Below are positions 24,081 to 33,030 of a stretch of 64,000 nucleotides of DNA, piece by piece. The stretch comes from Fusibacter sp. A1 (GTDB lineage Bacteria > Bacillota > Clostridia > Peptostreptococcales > Acidaminobacteraceae), in NCBI RefSeq assembly GCF_004125825.1, contig NZ_QQWI01000005.1:1-64000 (forward strand). The letters are read 5' to 3'. Position numbers and translations under genes: made by a program. The notes beneath the pieces were generated by a model. That model did not search any database, had not been told where the DNA came from, and saw only the letters and a program-made list of their open reading frames with translations. The stretch's first letter is position 1. Each line of letters starts with the position of its first letter.

Positions 24081-25523
24081 ATGCAAACTGCTGTGAATAA
24101 AGAGGCTTACCATGAATTATTGCCACAGATGCTATGTAGGCACGGACTTATCACCGGAGCCACAGGGTCTGGTAAGACAGTCAGCATCAAGGTGCTCGCA
24201 GAAAGCTTTAGTGAACTAGGCATACCTGTATTTTTACAGGATGTGAAAGGGGACTTGTCCGGATTCATCGAAAAGGGTGTGGCGAGTGTTAAGTTTAAAG
24301 AACACCTTGAGCGTGTCGGTGTGGGTGAACCCGACTATCAAACGTATCCGACGGTGTTCTGGGATGTATTTGGAGAGCTCGGTCACCCGATGAGGACGAC
24401 GATTTCTGAAATGGGTCCTCTCATGATGAGCAGGCTTTTAAAGCTTAACGACACTCAGATGGGGATTGTCTATACCGTGTTCAAGGTCGCCGACGACCAA
24501 AAGCTCCTACTTTTGGACTTGAAGGATTTCGTGGCGCTGCTTGATTATGTCAGTGCCAACCGCAAGGAACTGATTACAGACTACGGCATGATCACGATGC
24601 AGTCCGTAGCTGCAATCAAGCGCAAGCTTCTGATGTATGAACAAGACGGTCTGGCTTGCCTTTTTGGTGAACCTGCGCTGGATATGGCGGATTTGATGAA
24701 ATGTGATCATGGAAAAAAGGGTACAATCCACGTTTTAAACGCGAAAGAACTGTCACACAACCCGAGCACCTATTCCGGTTTTCTCCTGTGGATGTTATCT
24801 GAATTGTATGAGCAACTTGAGGAGGTAGGTGAGCTTGAGCTGCCAAAGATGGTCTTCTTCTTTGACGAGGCTCATCTTATATTCAATCAGGCTCCACCTT
24901 ACCTGCTAGAAAAAATCGAGCAGGTCATCAAACTGATCAGGTCCAAGGGTGTCGCTATCTTTTTTGTGACTCAGAGCCCTGCTGATGTTCCTGATGAGGT
25001 GCTTAGCCAGTTGGGGAATAGGATTCAGCATGTTCTGAGGGCTTATACGCCAAAAGAACAGAAGGCTGTGAGGGTTGCAGCGGATTCATTTAGAGCGAAT
25101 CCGAAGTTTGATACCGCGACAATAATCACACAGCTTGGAGTCGGTGAGGCACTCATCAGCTTTTTGGATAAGGCAGGGGTGCCTAAGCCTGTGGAACGGG
25201 TATGGATGATGCCGCCAAAATCAAAAATCGGTTCGAGTGATGAAGCGTCGATATTAAGTAATATGAAAAATGATCGTATCGGTAGCAAGTACGATAGTGC
25301 AGTAGATAGGGAATCGGCTTTTGAGCTACTAAAGAATAGAATTGTTCAAAAGGAAACCGAAGCGCTTGAAATGACTCGAAGTAACAAGCATCAGTCCAAA
25401 ACTAGAAAAAGAAGGACGGATACGCCGATGGACAAGATGCTAAAGTCCGCTGCGACCGCGATAGGATCACAAATCGGCAGAACTATCATCAGAGGAATCA
25501 TGGGTTCGCTATCAAAAAGATAA
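24081..25523 (+). CDS. DUF853 family HerA-like ATPase
   Basis: The 480-residue protein is a FtsK/HerA-superfamily ATPase of the DUF853 group. GATGSGKT at residues 26-33 is Walker A; KMVFFFDEAHLIF is Walker B, and FFVTQSPADVPDEVLSQLGNRIQH is the conserved sensor region. Family length is about 480-500, so it looks complete. HerA relatives pump DNA as hexamers; DUF853 proteins themselves are uncharacterised. There is no NurA nuclease partner or SIR2-like gene beside it, so a defence role is not supported. AGGGGG precedes the start. Confidence 0.88.
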   Translation: MQTAVNKEAYHELLPQMLCRHGLITGATGSGKTVSIKVLAESFSELGIPVFLQDVKGDLSGFIEKGVASVKFKEHLERVGVGEPDYQTYPTVFWDVFGELGHPMRTTISEMGPLMMSRLLKLNDTQMGIVYTVFKVADDQKLLLLDLKDFVALLDYVSANRKELITDYGMITMQSVAAIKRKLLMYEQDGLACLFGEPALDMADLMKCDHGKKGTIHVLNAKELSHNPSTYSGFLLWMLSELYEQLEEVGELELPKMVFFFDEAHLIFNQAPPYLLEKIEQVIKLIRSKGVAIFFVTQSPADVPDEVLSQLGNRIQHVLRAYTPKEQKAVRVAADSFRANPKFDTATIITQLGVGEALISFLDKAGVPKPVERVWMMPPKSKIGSSDEASILSNMKNDRIGSKYDSAVDRESAFELLKNRIVQKETEALEMTRSNKHQSKTRKRRTDTPMDKMLKSAATAIGSQIGRTIIRGIMGSLSKR

Positions 25524-25589
25524 ATAGGTGAAATGTGCTCTGATGTCTGCTATAATTGAGTTATATAAAAACTGTTCGAGGGGGCAATT

Positions 25590-26060
25590 ATGTTAGTTAA
25601 ATGTGAGAAATGCGGTAAGTTTTTTGGTGCGGATGACAGCAGTCAGACACTGTGCTCTGCTTGCAGTACAGATGTATCTAAGGCTCAAAAAATATTTAAG
25701 ACAGGTGATATAGAAGAACAGAAGTTCCTGCTTGCCAGAGACGTGGTCTACGACCATCCGGATATCGCTCCGGACGCTCTGATTGAACAGGTATCTGAAG
25801 CTGGTCTTGAGCTTTCGATCAAGGATGTACTGACTTATGTCAGAGACGGCCGTCTGACCATGAAAAGCGTTGAAGGCGGAGTGTTCTGCGAAGATTGCGG
25901 TAAGAAGATTTTTGGCGGTAGATTGTGTTCGTCGTGTAAATCGAAACTGGAAAAGGCGATTACCAGCAAAAACAAGAAAGATGCTGGAAGTACAAGAGAA
26001 GTCGATGGTGGCAGTCAGAGCCGTAAAAAAGCAGGTATGCACACTAGATCGGACGATTAA
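25590..26060 (+). CDS. Protein with two zinc ribbons, YvyF-like
   Basis: The 156-residue protein has an N-terminal CEKCGKFF...CSAC ribbon, a helical middle (about residues 35-88) ending in VLTYVRDGRLTM, and a second ribbon CEDCGKKI...CSSC, then a basic, low-complexity tail. The middle-plus-ribbon layout recalls the flagellar-region protein YvyF (TIGR03826), but no flagellar genes are nearby, and the second ribbon and tail are extra. Function unknown. GAGGGGG precedes the ATG. It sits 11 bases before the LUD gene, in the same direction. Confidence 0.55.
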   Translation: MLVKCEKCGKFFGADDSSQTLCSACSTDVSKAQKIFKTGDIEEQKFLLARDVVYDHPDIAPDALIEQVSEAGLELSIKDVLTYVRDGRLTMKSVEGGVFCEDCGKKIFGGRLCSSCKSKLEKAITSKNKKDAGSTREVDGGSQSRKKAGMHTRSDD

Positions 26061-26071
26061 GCGAGGATAGC

Positions 26072-26713
26072 ATGGACGAATATGTAAAGTCGATCAGTCA
26101 ATTAAGAATAGATCGTACCATCGAAGCGCTTAAGAAGAACAATATGAACGCTTACTTCGTTGAACATCATGAAATGCTGGTGCAATTATTGAAAGACTTG
26201 ATTCCTGAAAAATCCACAGTCGGCATCGGAGGTTCGATGACTCTTTTTGAGACTGGAACTGTCGATTTTTTAAGAAGTCATGACATCAACTTCTTGGATA
26301 GGTATCAACCAGACTTGACTCCTGAAGACATCAAACAGATCTATCGCGATTCGTTTAGCGCCGATATTTACATGACATCGAGCAACGCTGTGACAGAAAG
26401 CGGAAACCTATACAATGTTGACGGTAGAGGCAACAGGGTGGCAGCCATGATTTATGGACCTGACAAGGTGATAGTCGTTGTTGGAAGCAATAAAATCGTT
26501 CGGGACGATCAAGCTGCAATTTTAAGAAACAGGGAGATAGCCGCACCTGCCAATGCCAAGCGGCTAAGCAGGAAGACGCCATGCAATCACTTAGGATATT
26601 GTACGGACTGTGACAGTCCAGATCGAATTTGCGCCAACTTCGTATTTATGCGAAAGCAAATGGTCAAGGACAGGATTCATGTTTTGATTTTAGATGAGCA
26701 GCTGGGATATTGA
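26072..26713 (+). CDS. LUD domain (lactate-utilisation-like) protein
   Basis: The 213-residue protein is a stand-alone LUD/DUF162 domain: KSTVGIGGSMTLFETG near the N-terminus, then YMTSSNAVTESGNLYNVDGRGNRVAAM and PDKVIVVVGSNKIV, which are family hallmarks. A C-terminal cysteine set (CNHLGYCTDC..SPDRIC) could bind an iron-sulfur cluster. LutC-type proteins assist L-lactate oxidation, but lone LUD proteins in anaerobes have no proven role, and LutA/LutB are absent here. GAGG precedes the start. A terminator follows. Confidence 0.85.
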   Translation: MDEYVKSISQLRIDRTIEALKKNNMNAYFVEHHEMLVQLLKDLIPEKSTVGIGGSMTLFETGTVDFLRSHDINFLDRYQPDLTPEDIKQIYRDSFSADIYMTSSNAVTESGNLYNVDGRGNRVAAMIYGPDKVIVVVGSNKIVRDDQAAILRNREIAAPANAKRLSRKTPCNHLGYCTDCDSPDRICANFVFMRKQMVKDRIHVLILDEQLGY

Positions 26714-26724
26714 TCGAATGAAAA

Positions 26725-26765
26725 AAAGAGTCGCTATCTGATGAAGATAACGGCTCTTTCTGTTT
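26725..26765. terminator. Terminator between convergent genes
   Basis: AAAGAGTCGCTATCT and AGATAACGGCTCTTT form an imperfect hairpin, followed by CTGTTTTT; A's precede it on the other side. Confidence 0.7.
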
Positions 26766-26776
26766 TTACGCTATGT

Positions 26777-27088
26777 TTACTTGAACTTGACAGCCGTGCC
26801 GTAGACGATAACTTCTGCCGCGCCCTGCATGATGGCGCTTGAGGCGTACCTTATGTTTACAACGGCGTCCGCGCCTAGAGTGGCCGCTTCTTCGACCATC
26901 CGCTTTGTCGCGATCGCTCTTGCTTCGTTCATCATTTCATTGTAGGCAGTAAGCTCGCCGCCGACCATTGTCTTTAAGCCAGCTAGAATATCTTTACCCA
27001 TATGCTTTGATTGAATAGTTGAGCCTTTTACGATAGTCAAGGTCTCGAGTTCTTTGCCACTGATGTATTCAGTATTTACTAAGATCAT
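26777..27088 (-). CDS. YbjQ family protein (DUF74)
   Basis: The 103-residue protein matches the YbjQ family over its full length: LETLTIVKGSTIQSKHMGKDI, then TAYNEMMNEARAIATKRM, and ADAVVNIRYASSAIMQGAAEVIVYGTAV. These small soluble proteins are predicted to form rings and are sometimes described as putative heavy-metal-binding; their role is unknown. GGAGG precedes the ATG. Its start overlaps the end of the upstream membrane protein gene by 20 bases. Confidence 0.9.
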   Translation of the reverse strand: MILVNTEYISGKELETLTIVKGSTIQSKHMGKDILAGLKTMVGGELTAYNEMMNEARAIATKRMVEEAATLGADAVVNIRYASSAIMQGAAEVIVYGTAVKFK

Positions 27089-27299
27089 CCTTATCCTCCT
27101 TGTCGATTTCTTTTAGTCTAATAATCAATGTATAGATGATTGCTGCGATGAAGCCTAAGCCGATGGTTGGTATTAGAAGAACCAAAGCCTTTTCAATCCA
27201 GGCAGTTCCGTCACCGAAAACCGATAAGGGAATTATCAGATATAAGGTGAAGTAACTGATCATGATGATTGAGATAATAACAGGAATTGCTTTTTTCAT
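27069..27299 (-). CDS. Small two-helix membrane protein
   Basis: The 76-residue protein has two hydrophobic helices (about residues 4-28 and 40-62) and an acidic, lysine-rich tail. No family is recognised. AAGGAGG lies just before ATG 27299; an upstream in-frame start at 27317 overlaps that site and is unlikely. It overlaps the YbjQ gene and is probably translated with it. Confidence 0.65.
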   Translation of the reverse strand: MKKAIPVIISIIMISYFTLYLIIPLSVFGDGTAWIEKALVLLIPTIGLGFIAAIIYTLIIRLKEIDKEDKDDLSKY

Positions 27300-27411
27300 A
27301 ATCAACCTCCTTAACATTTACTATTATACCCAATTATATTCTATTGTTACATTAATATTTAATGAGAATAGTCTAAATAATGGACTGATCGTCCGTATGG
27401 AAAAATTTTTA

Positions 27412-27420
27412 TGGTATAAT
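27412..27420 (+). promoter_or_regulatory. Extended -10 promoter of tldD-tldE
   Basis: TGGTATAAT is a perfect extended -10 element 62 bases before the tldD start; the -35 region is weak. Confidence 0.5.
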
Positions 27421-27482
27421 GGATTATCACGGACGTTTAGTCTGTCTAAATAATTTACATCAAAGAATGAGGGGTGACACTT

Positions 27483-28871
27483 TTGTTACGTAAAGATCTA
27501 ATTCAATCAGTTCTAAAAAGAGCACTAATCACCGGTGGTGATTTTGCCGAAATTTTTGTCGAAGACACTGTCACAGGCGCTGTGGCAATGATTGACGGCA
27601 AAGTGGATTCACTAAATTCAGGACGATCATTTGGCGTCGGTATAAGAATATTCAAAGGTCTTAAAAGCGTATATGCCTATACGAATGACGCGAGCGAGAC
27701 AAGTCTGCTCGAAACAGCCCAGAAGGCTGCTACGGTTCTTGGTGAACTAAAAGAAGACTTAGATATCAATCTGACACTTACTGAACGTATACACACAAAC
27801 GTTCATCCGATCCTTACTGTACCGTCTTCTGTCTCTTCCACTAAAAAAGTCGAGATGTTGAGAAGACTTCATCATGCCGCTAAAAATGAATCAAGTGAGA
27901 TTGCACAGGTAGTGGCTAGAATGCTTGATATCGATCAGAAGATCATGATTGCGAACACAAACGGACTCTTGACTGAGGACCGTAGAATTAGAACGCGTGT
28001 GGTCGGTCAGGCGATCGCATCAAGTGCTACAGAGAACCAAGTCGGATTTGAAGCTCCCGGTAGACATATGGGCTTTGAACTCTTTGACAAGGTAGTCGAT
28101 GTCGAAGCCCTAGGAAAAGAAGCTGCAAGAACTGCAATAACAATGCTGCACGCAAATCCGTGTCCTGCTGGGAATATGCCTGTAGCTATCGAGAACGGTT
28201 TTGGAGGCGTCATTTTCCATGAGGCCTGCGGACATTCGCTTGAAGCGACTTCTGTTGCCAAAGGAACTTCTGAGTTCACAGGCATGATCGGACAACAAAT
28301 CGCCTCACCTGTAGTTACGGCGATCGATGACGGTACGATACCAAATGGATGGGGTTCACAAAATATCGATGACGAGGGTAATGTGACCCGTAAGAATGTC
28401 CTTATCGAAAAAGGGATCCTAAAGGGATACCTGATCGATACGCTAAACGGAAAACGTATGGGTATGGAAGCTACTGGAAGTGCGCGTAGGGAATCTTATA
28501 AGTACGCACCGACATCGCGAATGACCAACACGTATATAGCGAATGGTGAGCATAGGAATGATGAAATCATCGCGTCGATGGCAAATGGACTTTACGCTAA
28601 AAAACTGGGTGGCGGATCTGTCAATCCTGCAACAGGCGAGTTTAACTTTACGGTGCTTGAAGGGTATCTTGTAAAAGACGGAAAAATCACCGAACCGGTC
28701 AGAGGTGCAAGCTTGATAGGCAAGGGTTCTGAAGTACTCAAGAAAATTGATATGGTGGGACAAAACCTTGAACACGGAACAGGCATGTGCGGCTCTTCAA
28801 GTGGAAGTATTCCAGCACACGTAGGACAACCACTGGTACGTGTTTCTGAAATGATCGTTGGCGGAAAGTAG
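27483..28871 (+). CDS. tldD: Metalloprotease TldD
   Basis: The 462-residue protein is the catalytic TldD subunit of the TldD/TldE protease. The zinc site HEACGH is at residues 246-251, and the C-terminal ligand cysteine lies in GMCGSSSGSIPAHVGQP. TldD/E degrades unfolded peptides and removes leaders of some modified peptides in the cytosol. GAGGGGTG is spaced for a TTG start at 27483; the in-frame GTG at 27474 lies within that site. The partner gene follows 10 bases later. No peptide precursor or modification enzyme is seen nearby. Confidence 0.9.
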   Translation: MLRKDLIQSVLKRALITGGDFAEIFVEDTVTGAVAMIDGKVDSLNSGRSFGVGIRIFKGLKSVYAYTNDASETSLLETAQKAATVLGELKEDLDINLTLTERIHTNVHPILTVPSSVSSTKKVEMLRRLHHAAKNESSEIAQVVARMLDIDQKIMIANTNGLLTEDRRIRTRVVGQAIASSATENQVGFEAPGRHMGFELFDKVVDVEALGKEAARTAITMLHANPCPAGNMPVAIENGFGGVIFHEACGHSLEATSVAKGTSEFTGMIGQQIASPVVTAIDDGTIPNGWGSQNIDDEGNVTRKNVLIEKGILKGYLIDTLNGKRMGMEATGSARRESYKYAPTSRMTNTYIANGEHRNDEIIASMANGLYAKKLGGGSVNPATGEFNFTVLEGYLVKDGKITEPVRGASLIGKGSEVLKKIDMVGQNLEHGTGMCGSSSGSIPAHVGQPLVRVSEMIVGGK

Positions 28872-28881
28872 GAGGAATATC

Positions 28882-30222
28882 ATGACTGAACAACTCTTTA
28901 TAGATAAAGTATTTGCTCTAGCTAAAGCCGAAGGTTTTGATGCTTGGGAGCTCTTTTTTGAAACGGGCTCTTCGCTTGAGCTTCAATCATTTGAAAAAGA
29001 AATTATTAAATATTCGGATAGCACCACACGTGGTGTGAACTTTAGGGGTACTATCGGAGGCAATCCAGGCAGTTGCTTTTCGGAGATTCTTGATGAAGAG
29101 GCCATCGTCATGCTCGTCACTAGAGCTAAGGAAGCTGCTCTCTTGATTGAGTCGGATGATGAGGTAATCATCTATGAGGGTGGAAAACCCTACAAAGAAC
29201 TGAATCTTTACAGTGATTCACTTAAATCGATCGACAACACAAGAAAACTAGACCTCGTCCTTGCTGAAGAGGCAAATGCGATGGATACTTGTAAGATAGA
29301 CAAGGTATCGGGATCCTACTACGGAGACGGTGAGACGAGTTGTCGTCTTGTCAATTCCAAGGGTCTAGATATCACCTATAAGAGAAATCAAGCCTATTCG
29401 TATATCGGTGTCATCGCAAGCGATGAAAACGACAAGTATTCCGCATACGAGTTCAAGGTCGACAATGATTTTGAAGCGCTTGTAAATGCCAATAACGGAG
29501 AAAAAGCGGTTGAGAAGGCTGTAGAAAAAATGGGTGCCACTCAAGTGGGCACTGGTGAATATCAAGTCGTGTTTTCAAACGAAGCGTCATCCAGTCTTCT
29601 TGGGGTCTACCTATCTGCTTTTAGCGCGGAAGCCGCTCAAAAGGGAATGTCACTCCTTAAGGGTAAAATTGGTGAGACAATCGCGTCACCACTGATCACG
29701 TTGATTGACGATCCCCATATGGAGGGTGGTCTTAGTTCAACACCCTTTGATGGTGAGGGTGTTCCGACCTTTACAAAGTCGCTCATAGAAGAAGGCGTGC
29801 TAAATACCTTGCTACACAATTTGAAAACTGCAAAAAAAGACGGTGTAGAGACAACTGGTAACGCTTCTAGAGGAAGCTTCAAATCAACGATTGGCGTATC
29901 TTCTACAAATGCGTTCATAAAGCCTACTGACATGACAAAAGAAGCGCTGTTGGAGCAGGTTGGAAACGGTTTGTTCATCACAGAGCTAGATGGTCTCCAT
30001 GCAGGAACAAATGCGATTTCTGGAGACTTTTCACTTGGTGCCAGAGGTTTTGTCATCGAAGGTGGAAAACTGGGTCATCCTGTGAAGCAGATTGTCTTAT
30101 CCGGGAACTACTTTACGATGCTTAAGGACGTGACTGCTGTCGCAAACGACCTACAGTTTAAAACAGAACCGGTAGGCTCGCCTGCGATTCTTGTGAATAA
30201 GCTATCTGTTGCAGGCAAATAA
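28882..30222 (+). CDS. pmbA: TldE/PmbA, non-catalytic partner of TldD
   Basis: The 446-residue protein is homologous to TldD but lacks the HExxxH zinc motif at the equivalent place (TIASPLITLIDDPHMEGGLSSTPFDGEGV is the aligned region following it), as expected for TldE/PmbA. It keeps the family features STIGVSSTNAFIKP and the C-terminal LSGNYFTMLKDVTAVAND. It forms the heterodimer with TldD. GTAGGAGG precedes ATG 28882; the frame is open upstream but without a better start. It forms a two-gene operon with tldD. Confidence 0.88.
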   Translation: MTEQLFIDKVFALAKAEGFDAWELFFETGSSLELQSFEKEIIKYSDSTTRGVNFRGTIGGNPGSCFSEILDEEAIVMLVTRAKEAALLIESDDEVIIYEGGKPYKELNLYSDSLKSIDNTRKLDLVLAEEANAMDTCKIDKVSGSYYGDGETSCRLVNSKGLDITYKRNQAYSYIGVIASDENDKYSAYEFKVDNDFEALVNANNGEKAVEKAVEKMGATQVGTGEYQVVFSNEASSSLLGVYLSAFSAEAAQKGMSLLKGKIGETIASPLITLIDDPHMEGGLSSTPFDGEGVPTFTKSLIEEGVLNTLLHNLKTAKKDGVETTGNASRGSFKSTIGVSSTNAFIKPTDMTKEALLEQVGNGLFITELDGLHAGTNAISGDFSLGARGFVIEGGKLGHPVKQIVLSGNYFTMLKDVTAVANDLQFKTEPVGSPAILVNKLSVAGK

Positions 30223-30303
30223 GATTAGAATCTGATTAAACAAAGATACTTGCTGTGAAATTAGGGTATAATCAAATAAACTGGTACAGAATGGAGGTTT
30301 ACA

Positions 30304-30774
30304 ATGAAAAAGTTTTTAAAAGGAATTGCAATCGGTGCCGCAGGTGTAGGATTTGCCGCTAGCGCATATAAGACGGTCATGACAAAAAAGAGAATGGAAC
30401 CATATCAAGACAAACTCGTATTTAAAGGGGAGTCTATCTCATTTGACGGACAGATATTCCAGTATGCTTCCTATGCTGCCGCATTTACAGGTCTCTCTAT
30501 TGATTTTACCGGTGCGGACCTGCAAGGAAACATCGGTCGTCTTGATCTGTTTGGCGATAGTTCAGGCATACAGGTAATTGTTCCTGACAATTGGTGCGTT
30601 GAGGCCAAAGGACTTGCAAGGGCGTCTGGTGTGAACAATTCAGTAGAATCAGAGGCCAAAGTCAACCAACCGGTCTTGTATATCCATTACGACCTGAGAA
30701 TGTCCGGACTTGACATCAGTTATAATAAGGCTGATGATGAGGATGAAGAAGAAGTTGAAATGATAGAAGAATAA
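30304..30774 (+). CDS. Hypothetical protein with LiaF-like beta domain
   Basis: The 156-residue protein has an N-terminal hydrophobic segment (about residues 4-24), then a beta-rich stretch with regular hydrophobic repeats (GADLQGNIGRLDLFGDSSGIQVIVPDNW). That pattern resembles the C-terminal domain of LiaF/'cell wall-active antibiotics response' proteins, such as 'F..i.v.l....G.i.I.vP..w'. It ends in a highly acidic tail (DDEDEEEVEMIEE). Resemblance is by pattern only. GGAGG precedes the ATG; a strong terminator follows. Confidence 0.55.
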   Translation: MKKFLKGIAIGAAGVGFAASAYKTVMTKKRMEPYQDKLVFKGESISFDGQIFQYASYAAAFTGLSIDFTGADLQGNIGRLDLFGDSSGIQVIVPDNWCVEAKGLARASGVNNSVESEAKVNQPVLYIHYDLRMSGLDISYNKADDEDEEEVEMIEE

Positions 30775-30779
30775 TCGAT

Positions 30780-30812
30780 AGAGTAGACCGGATTACTGGT
30801 CTACTCTACTTT
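30780..30812 (+). terminator. Terminator after the LiaF-like gene
   Basis: AGAGTAGACC pairs perfectly with GGTCTACTCT across an 8-base loop, then ACTTTTATT. Confidence 0.8.
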
Positions 30813-30828
30813 TATTATCGGAGGAACT

Positions 30829-32940
30829 ATGGAACAGCAGCGTTTTTTTGAAATGATATATCAGAGGACCGGTCTTGAGTTGACCCTGACACAAAAGCAG
30901 ATTATCACCTCACAAAAACCTGTGATTCAGGTGCTAGCCACCGCAGGTTCCGGGAAAACGACGACTGTTGTCTCTAAAATCGGGTACTTGCTGGCAGTGG
31001 ATCAGGTAAGGGCCAATCAGATACTGGCGCTGACCTACTCAAGGTCTTCTGCAAAAGATCTGAAGGATCGGCATATGGCTTTGTTGGGACAGCAGGTGCA
31101 AGCGGTGAATTATTCAACACTTCACGCGTTCGCTTTTTCTGTGTTAAGGAGGGTGTATGCCAGAAAAAGGCAAAAGTTATCCCTTATCGACAGTGAAGAG
31201 AGCACCCTTAACAAGTATGCTATGATGGCGGATGCCTACAAGAAGACAAATGGCTCTTATGCGACTAAAGAAGTGCTGGACGAGTTATTCTCAGAAATTT
31301 CCTATGTAAAAAACGCCAGAATCAAACCCGAAAGCTACGGAGCGAAGACGACGGCTTTTTTGAAGCTTTTTACTACCTACGAAAAACTTAAAGTCGAACA
31401 CGGAGTCATCGACTTTGACGATATGTTAAGCAATTGCCTGCTTGTTTTTGAGGAGCACCCAGAGATTGTTCGAATTTTAAGAGACCAGTATCGGTATATC
31501 GTTTTGGATGAAGCGCAGGACATCAACTGTGTTCAAGTAGAGTTGATGAAGGTGCTTTCAAAAGATGCGAAGCAGCTTATTGTGATCGGGGATGACGACC
31601 AGTCGATCTATGGGTTTAGGGCGGCTGATCCCAGCTATCTGATCTCGCTTGTAGCTTGTCATGAGGACGCGGTATCCTACGAACTTGGCTGCAATTACAG
31701 ATGCCCGAGCAATCTTGTAGAAGAGGCGAAGAAACTGATTGTAAACAACTCACACAGGCTTGAAAAGGGAATAGAATCTTCAGATCAGAGACAGGGTATC
31801 ATCGAACGGGTTCCTGTGATCAAAAGCGGTGCCCAGTATCGGTTTGTCCTGGATGGGCTGATCAAGGAGAGTCCTGAATACCTGCTCGACACGGCTATTC
31901 TTTTTAGGAACAACTACAGCATGGTTCCTATCATCGATCTACTCATAAAGGCGAAACTACCAATTTATATCAAGGAGCCTGTGACCACTTTTATGAATCA
32001 TTGGGTGGTCAAGGACATCTTCATGATCCTAGATCTGATTGAGGACAGGTATGACCTTGCCCTGCTTATCAGGGTGCTACCCAAGGTGAGGATATTTGTC
32101 ACCAAAGAGGCAAAAGCACGTATTTCGAAGTCGCAGCTGAGTGGTAGCGCCTTTGATTTTTTGAAAAATCAGTTGTCAGGAAAAGCAAGGACCGCATTAT
32201 CCGACCTTGTCTATGAAATGAACGGATGTGAGCATCTTGAAATTCCAGACAAGATCGAACGGATCGTCACCCTCATGGGCTATGGTGAATACATGAACGA
32301 TAGGGCGGACCGTGGTAATTACGGGCGGTCGATTCCGCAGACAATCGTACATGGCTTAAAGCTGATTTTGGACGGAGTAAGCTCTACCCAGCAGGCAAGG
32401 GAAAAGCTTCAGTCGCTTGTGAATGAGATGGAGCAGCTAAAGTATTCAAAAAAAGGCAGCGGTATTTCACTCCTTACGATGCACGGTGCAAAAGGGCTCG
32501 AATTTGACAATCTATTTCTGATCGACCTTGCGGATGACATCATCCCCATGAAGAACACCCATTTTGAAGATGACCTTCTTGAAGAGGAGCGAAGACTCTT
32601 TTATGTCGCGGTGACCAGAGCGAGAAAACAGCTGAAGCTCATCTATCCCGCCCATAATCCTTCAAGGTTTATCTTAGAAATGCAAGGGAAACCGGTTAAA
32701 CAGGCAAAGCATATGCTGATCAACGCACCTAAAGGAAAAGTACATGCTGACTTTAAGAGGACAGGCACCTTTGTTACTGGCTATCACGAGCTTGAAGAGG
32801 GATTGACCATTATTCATCAGGTGTTTGGAACCGGAGTAATCAACAAGATCGTAAAAGACGATATCAGCCTGATGTTCGGTGACGACATCAAGGTGTTCAG
32901 TCTCGAACTGCTGGTCGACGGACGGTTGCTGAAAAAGTAA
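30829..32940 (+). CDS. UvrD/PcrA-like ATP-dependent DNA helicase
   Basis: The 703-residue protein is a superfamily 1A helicase. Visible motifs: Walker A ATAGSGKTTT (about residues 37-46), LTYSRSSAKDL (Ia), VLDEAQDIN (II), GDDDQSIYGFRAA (III), GCNYRCPSNL (IV), TMHGAKGLEFDNLFLIDL (V) and LFYVAVTRARKQL (VI). It unwinds DNA 3'-5' in repair or replication restart. It is shorter and more divergent than PcrA and lacks its C-terminal part; the tail (GTGVINKIVKDDISLMFGDD) is like the UvrD C-terminal Tudor-type fold. The next gene is a DNA-glycosylase-like protein. Confidence 0.9.
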   Translation: MEQQRFFEMIYQRTGLELTLTQKQIITSQKPVIQVLATAGSGKTTTVVSKIGYLLAVDQVRANQILALTYSRSSAKDLKDRHMALLGQQVQAVNYSTLHAFAFSVLRRVYARKRQKLSLIDSEESTLNKYAMMADAYKKTNGSYATKEVLDELFSEISYVKNARIKPESYGAKTTAFLKLFTTYEKLKVEHGVIDFDDMLSNCLLVFEEHPEIVRILRDQYRYIVLDEAQDINCVQVELMKVLSKDAKQLIVIGDDDQSIYGFRAADPSYLISLVACHEDAVSYELGCNYRCPSNLVEEAKKLIVNNSHRLEKGIESSDQRQGIIERVPVIKSGAQYRFVLDGLIKESPEYLLDTAILFRNNYSMVPIIDLLIKAKLPIYIKEPVTTFMNHWVVKDIFMILDLIEDRYDLALLIRVLPKVRIFVTKEAKARISKSQLSGSAFDFLKNQLSGKARTALSDLVYEMNGCEHLEIPDKIERIVTLMGYGEYMNDRADRGNYGRSIPQTIVHGLKLILDGVSSTQQAREKLQSLVNEMEQLKYSKKGSGISLLTMHGAKGLEFDNLFLIDLADDIIPMKNTHFEDDLLEEERRLFYVAVTRARKQLKLIYPAHNPSRFILEMQGKPVKQAKHMLINAPKGKVHADFKRTGTFVTGYHELEEGLTIIHQVFGTGVINKIVKDDISLMFGDDIKVFSLELLVDGRLLKK

Positions 32941-33030
32941 TCGTTATGGTGATAGTAAAAGATAGGCGCCTCCTATAATGGGTATATTTATTCAAAATCC
33001 GTTAATTAAAAATAGAAAAAGGAGAAAACC

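Noticed and set aside
24081..25523. HerA-like ATPase as an anti-phage defence gene
   Set aside because: No SIR2, DUF4297, NurA or other effector partner is encoded next to it; DUF853 proteins are common single genes.
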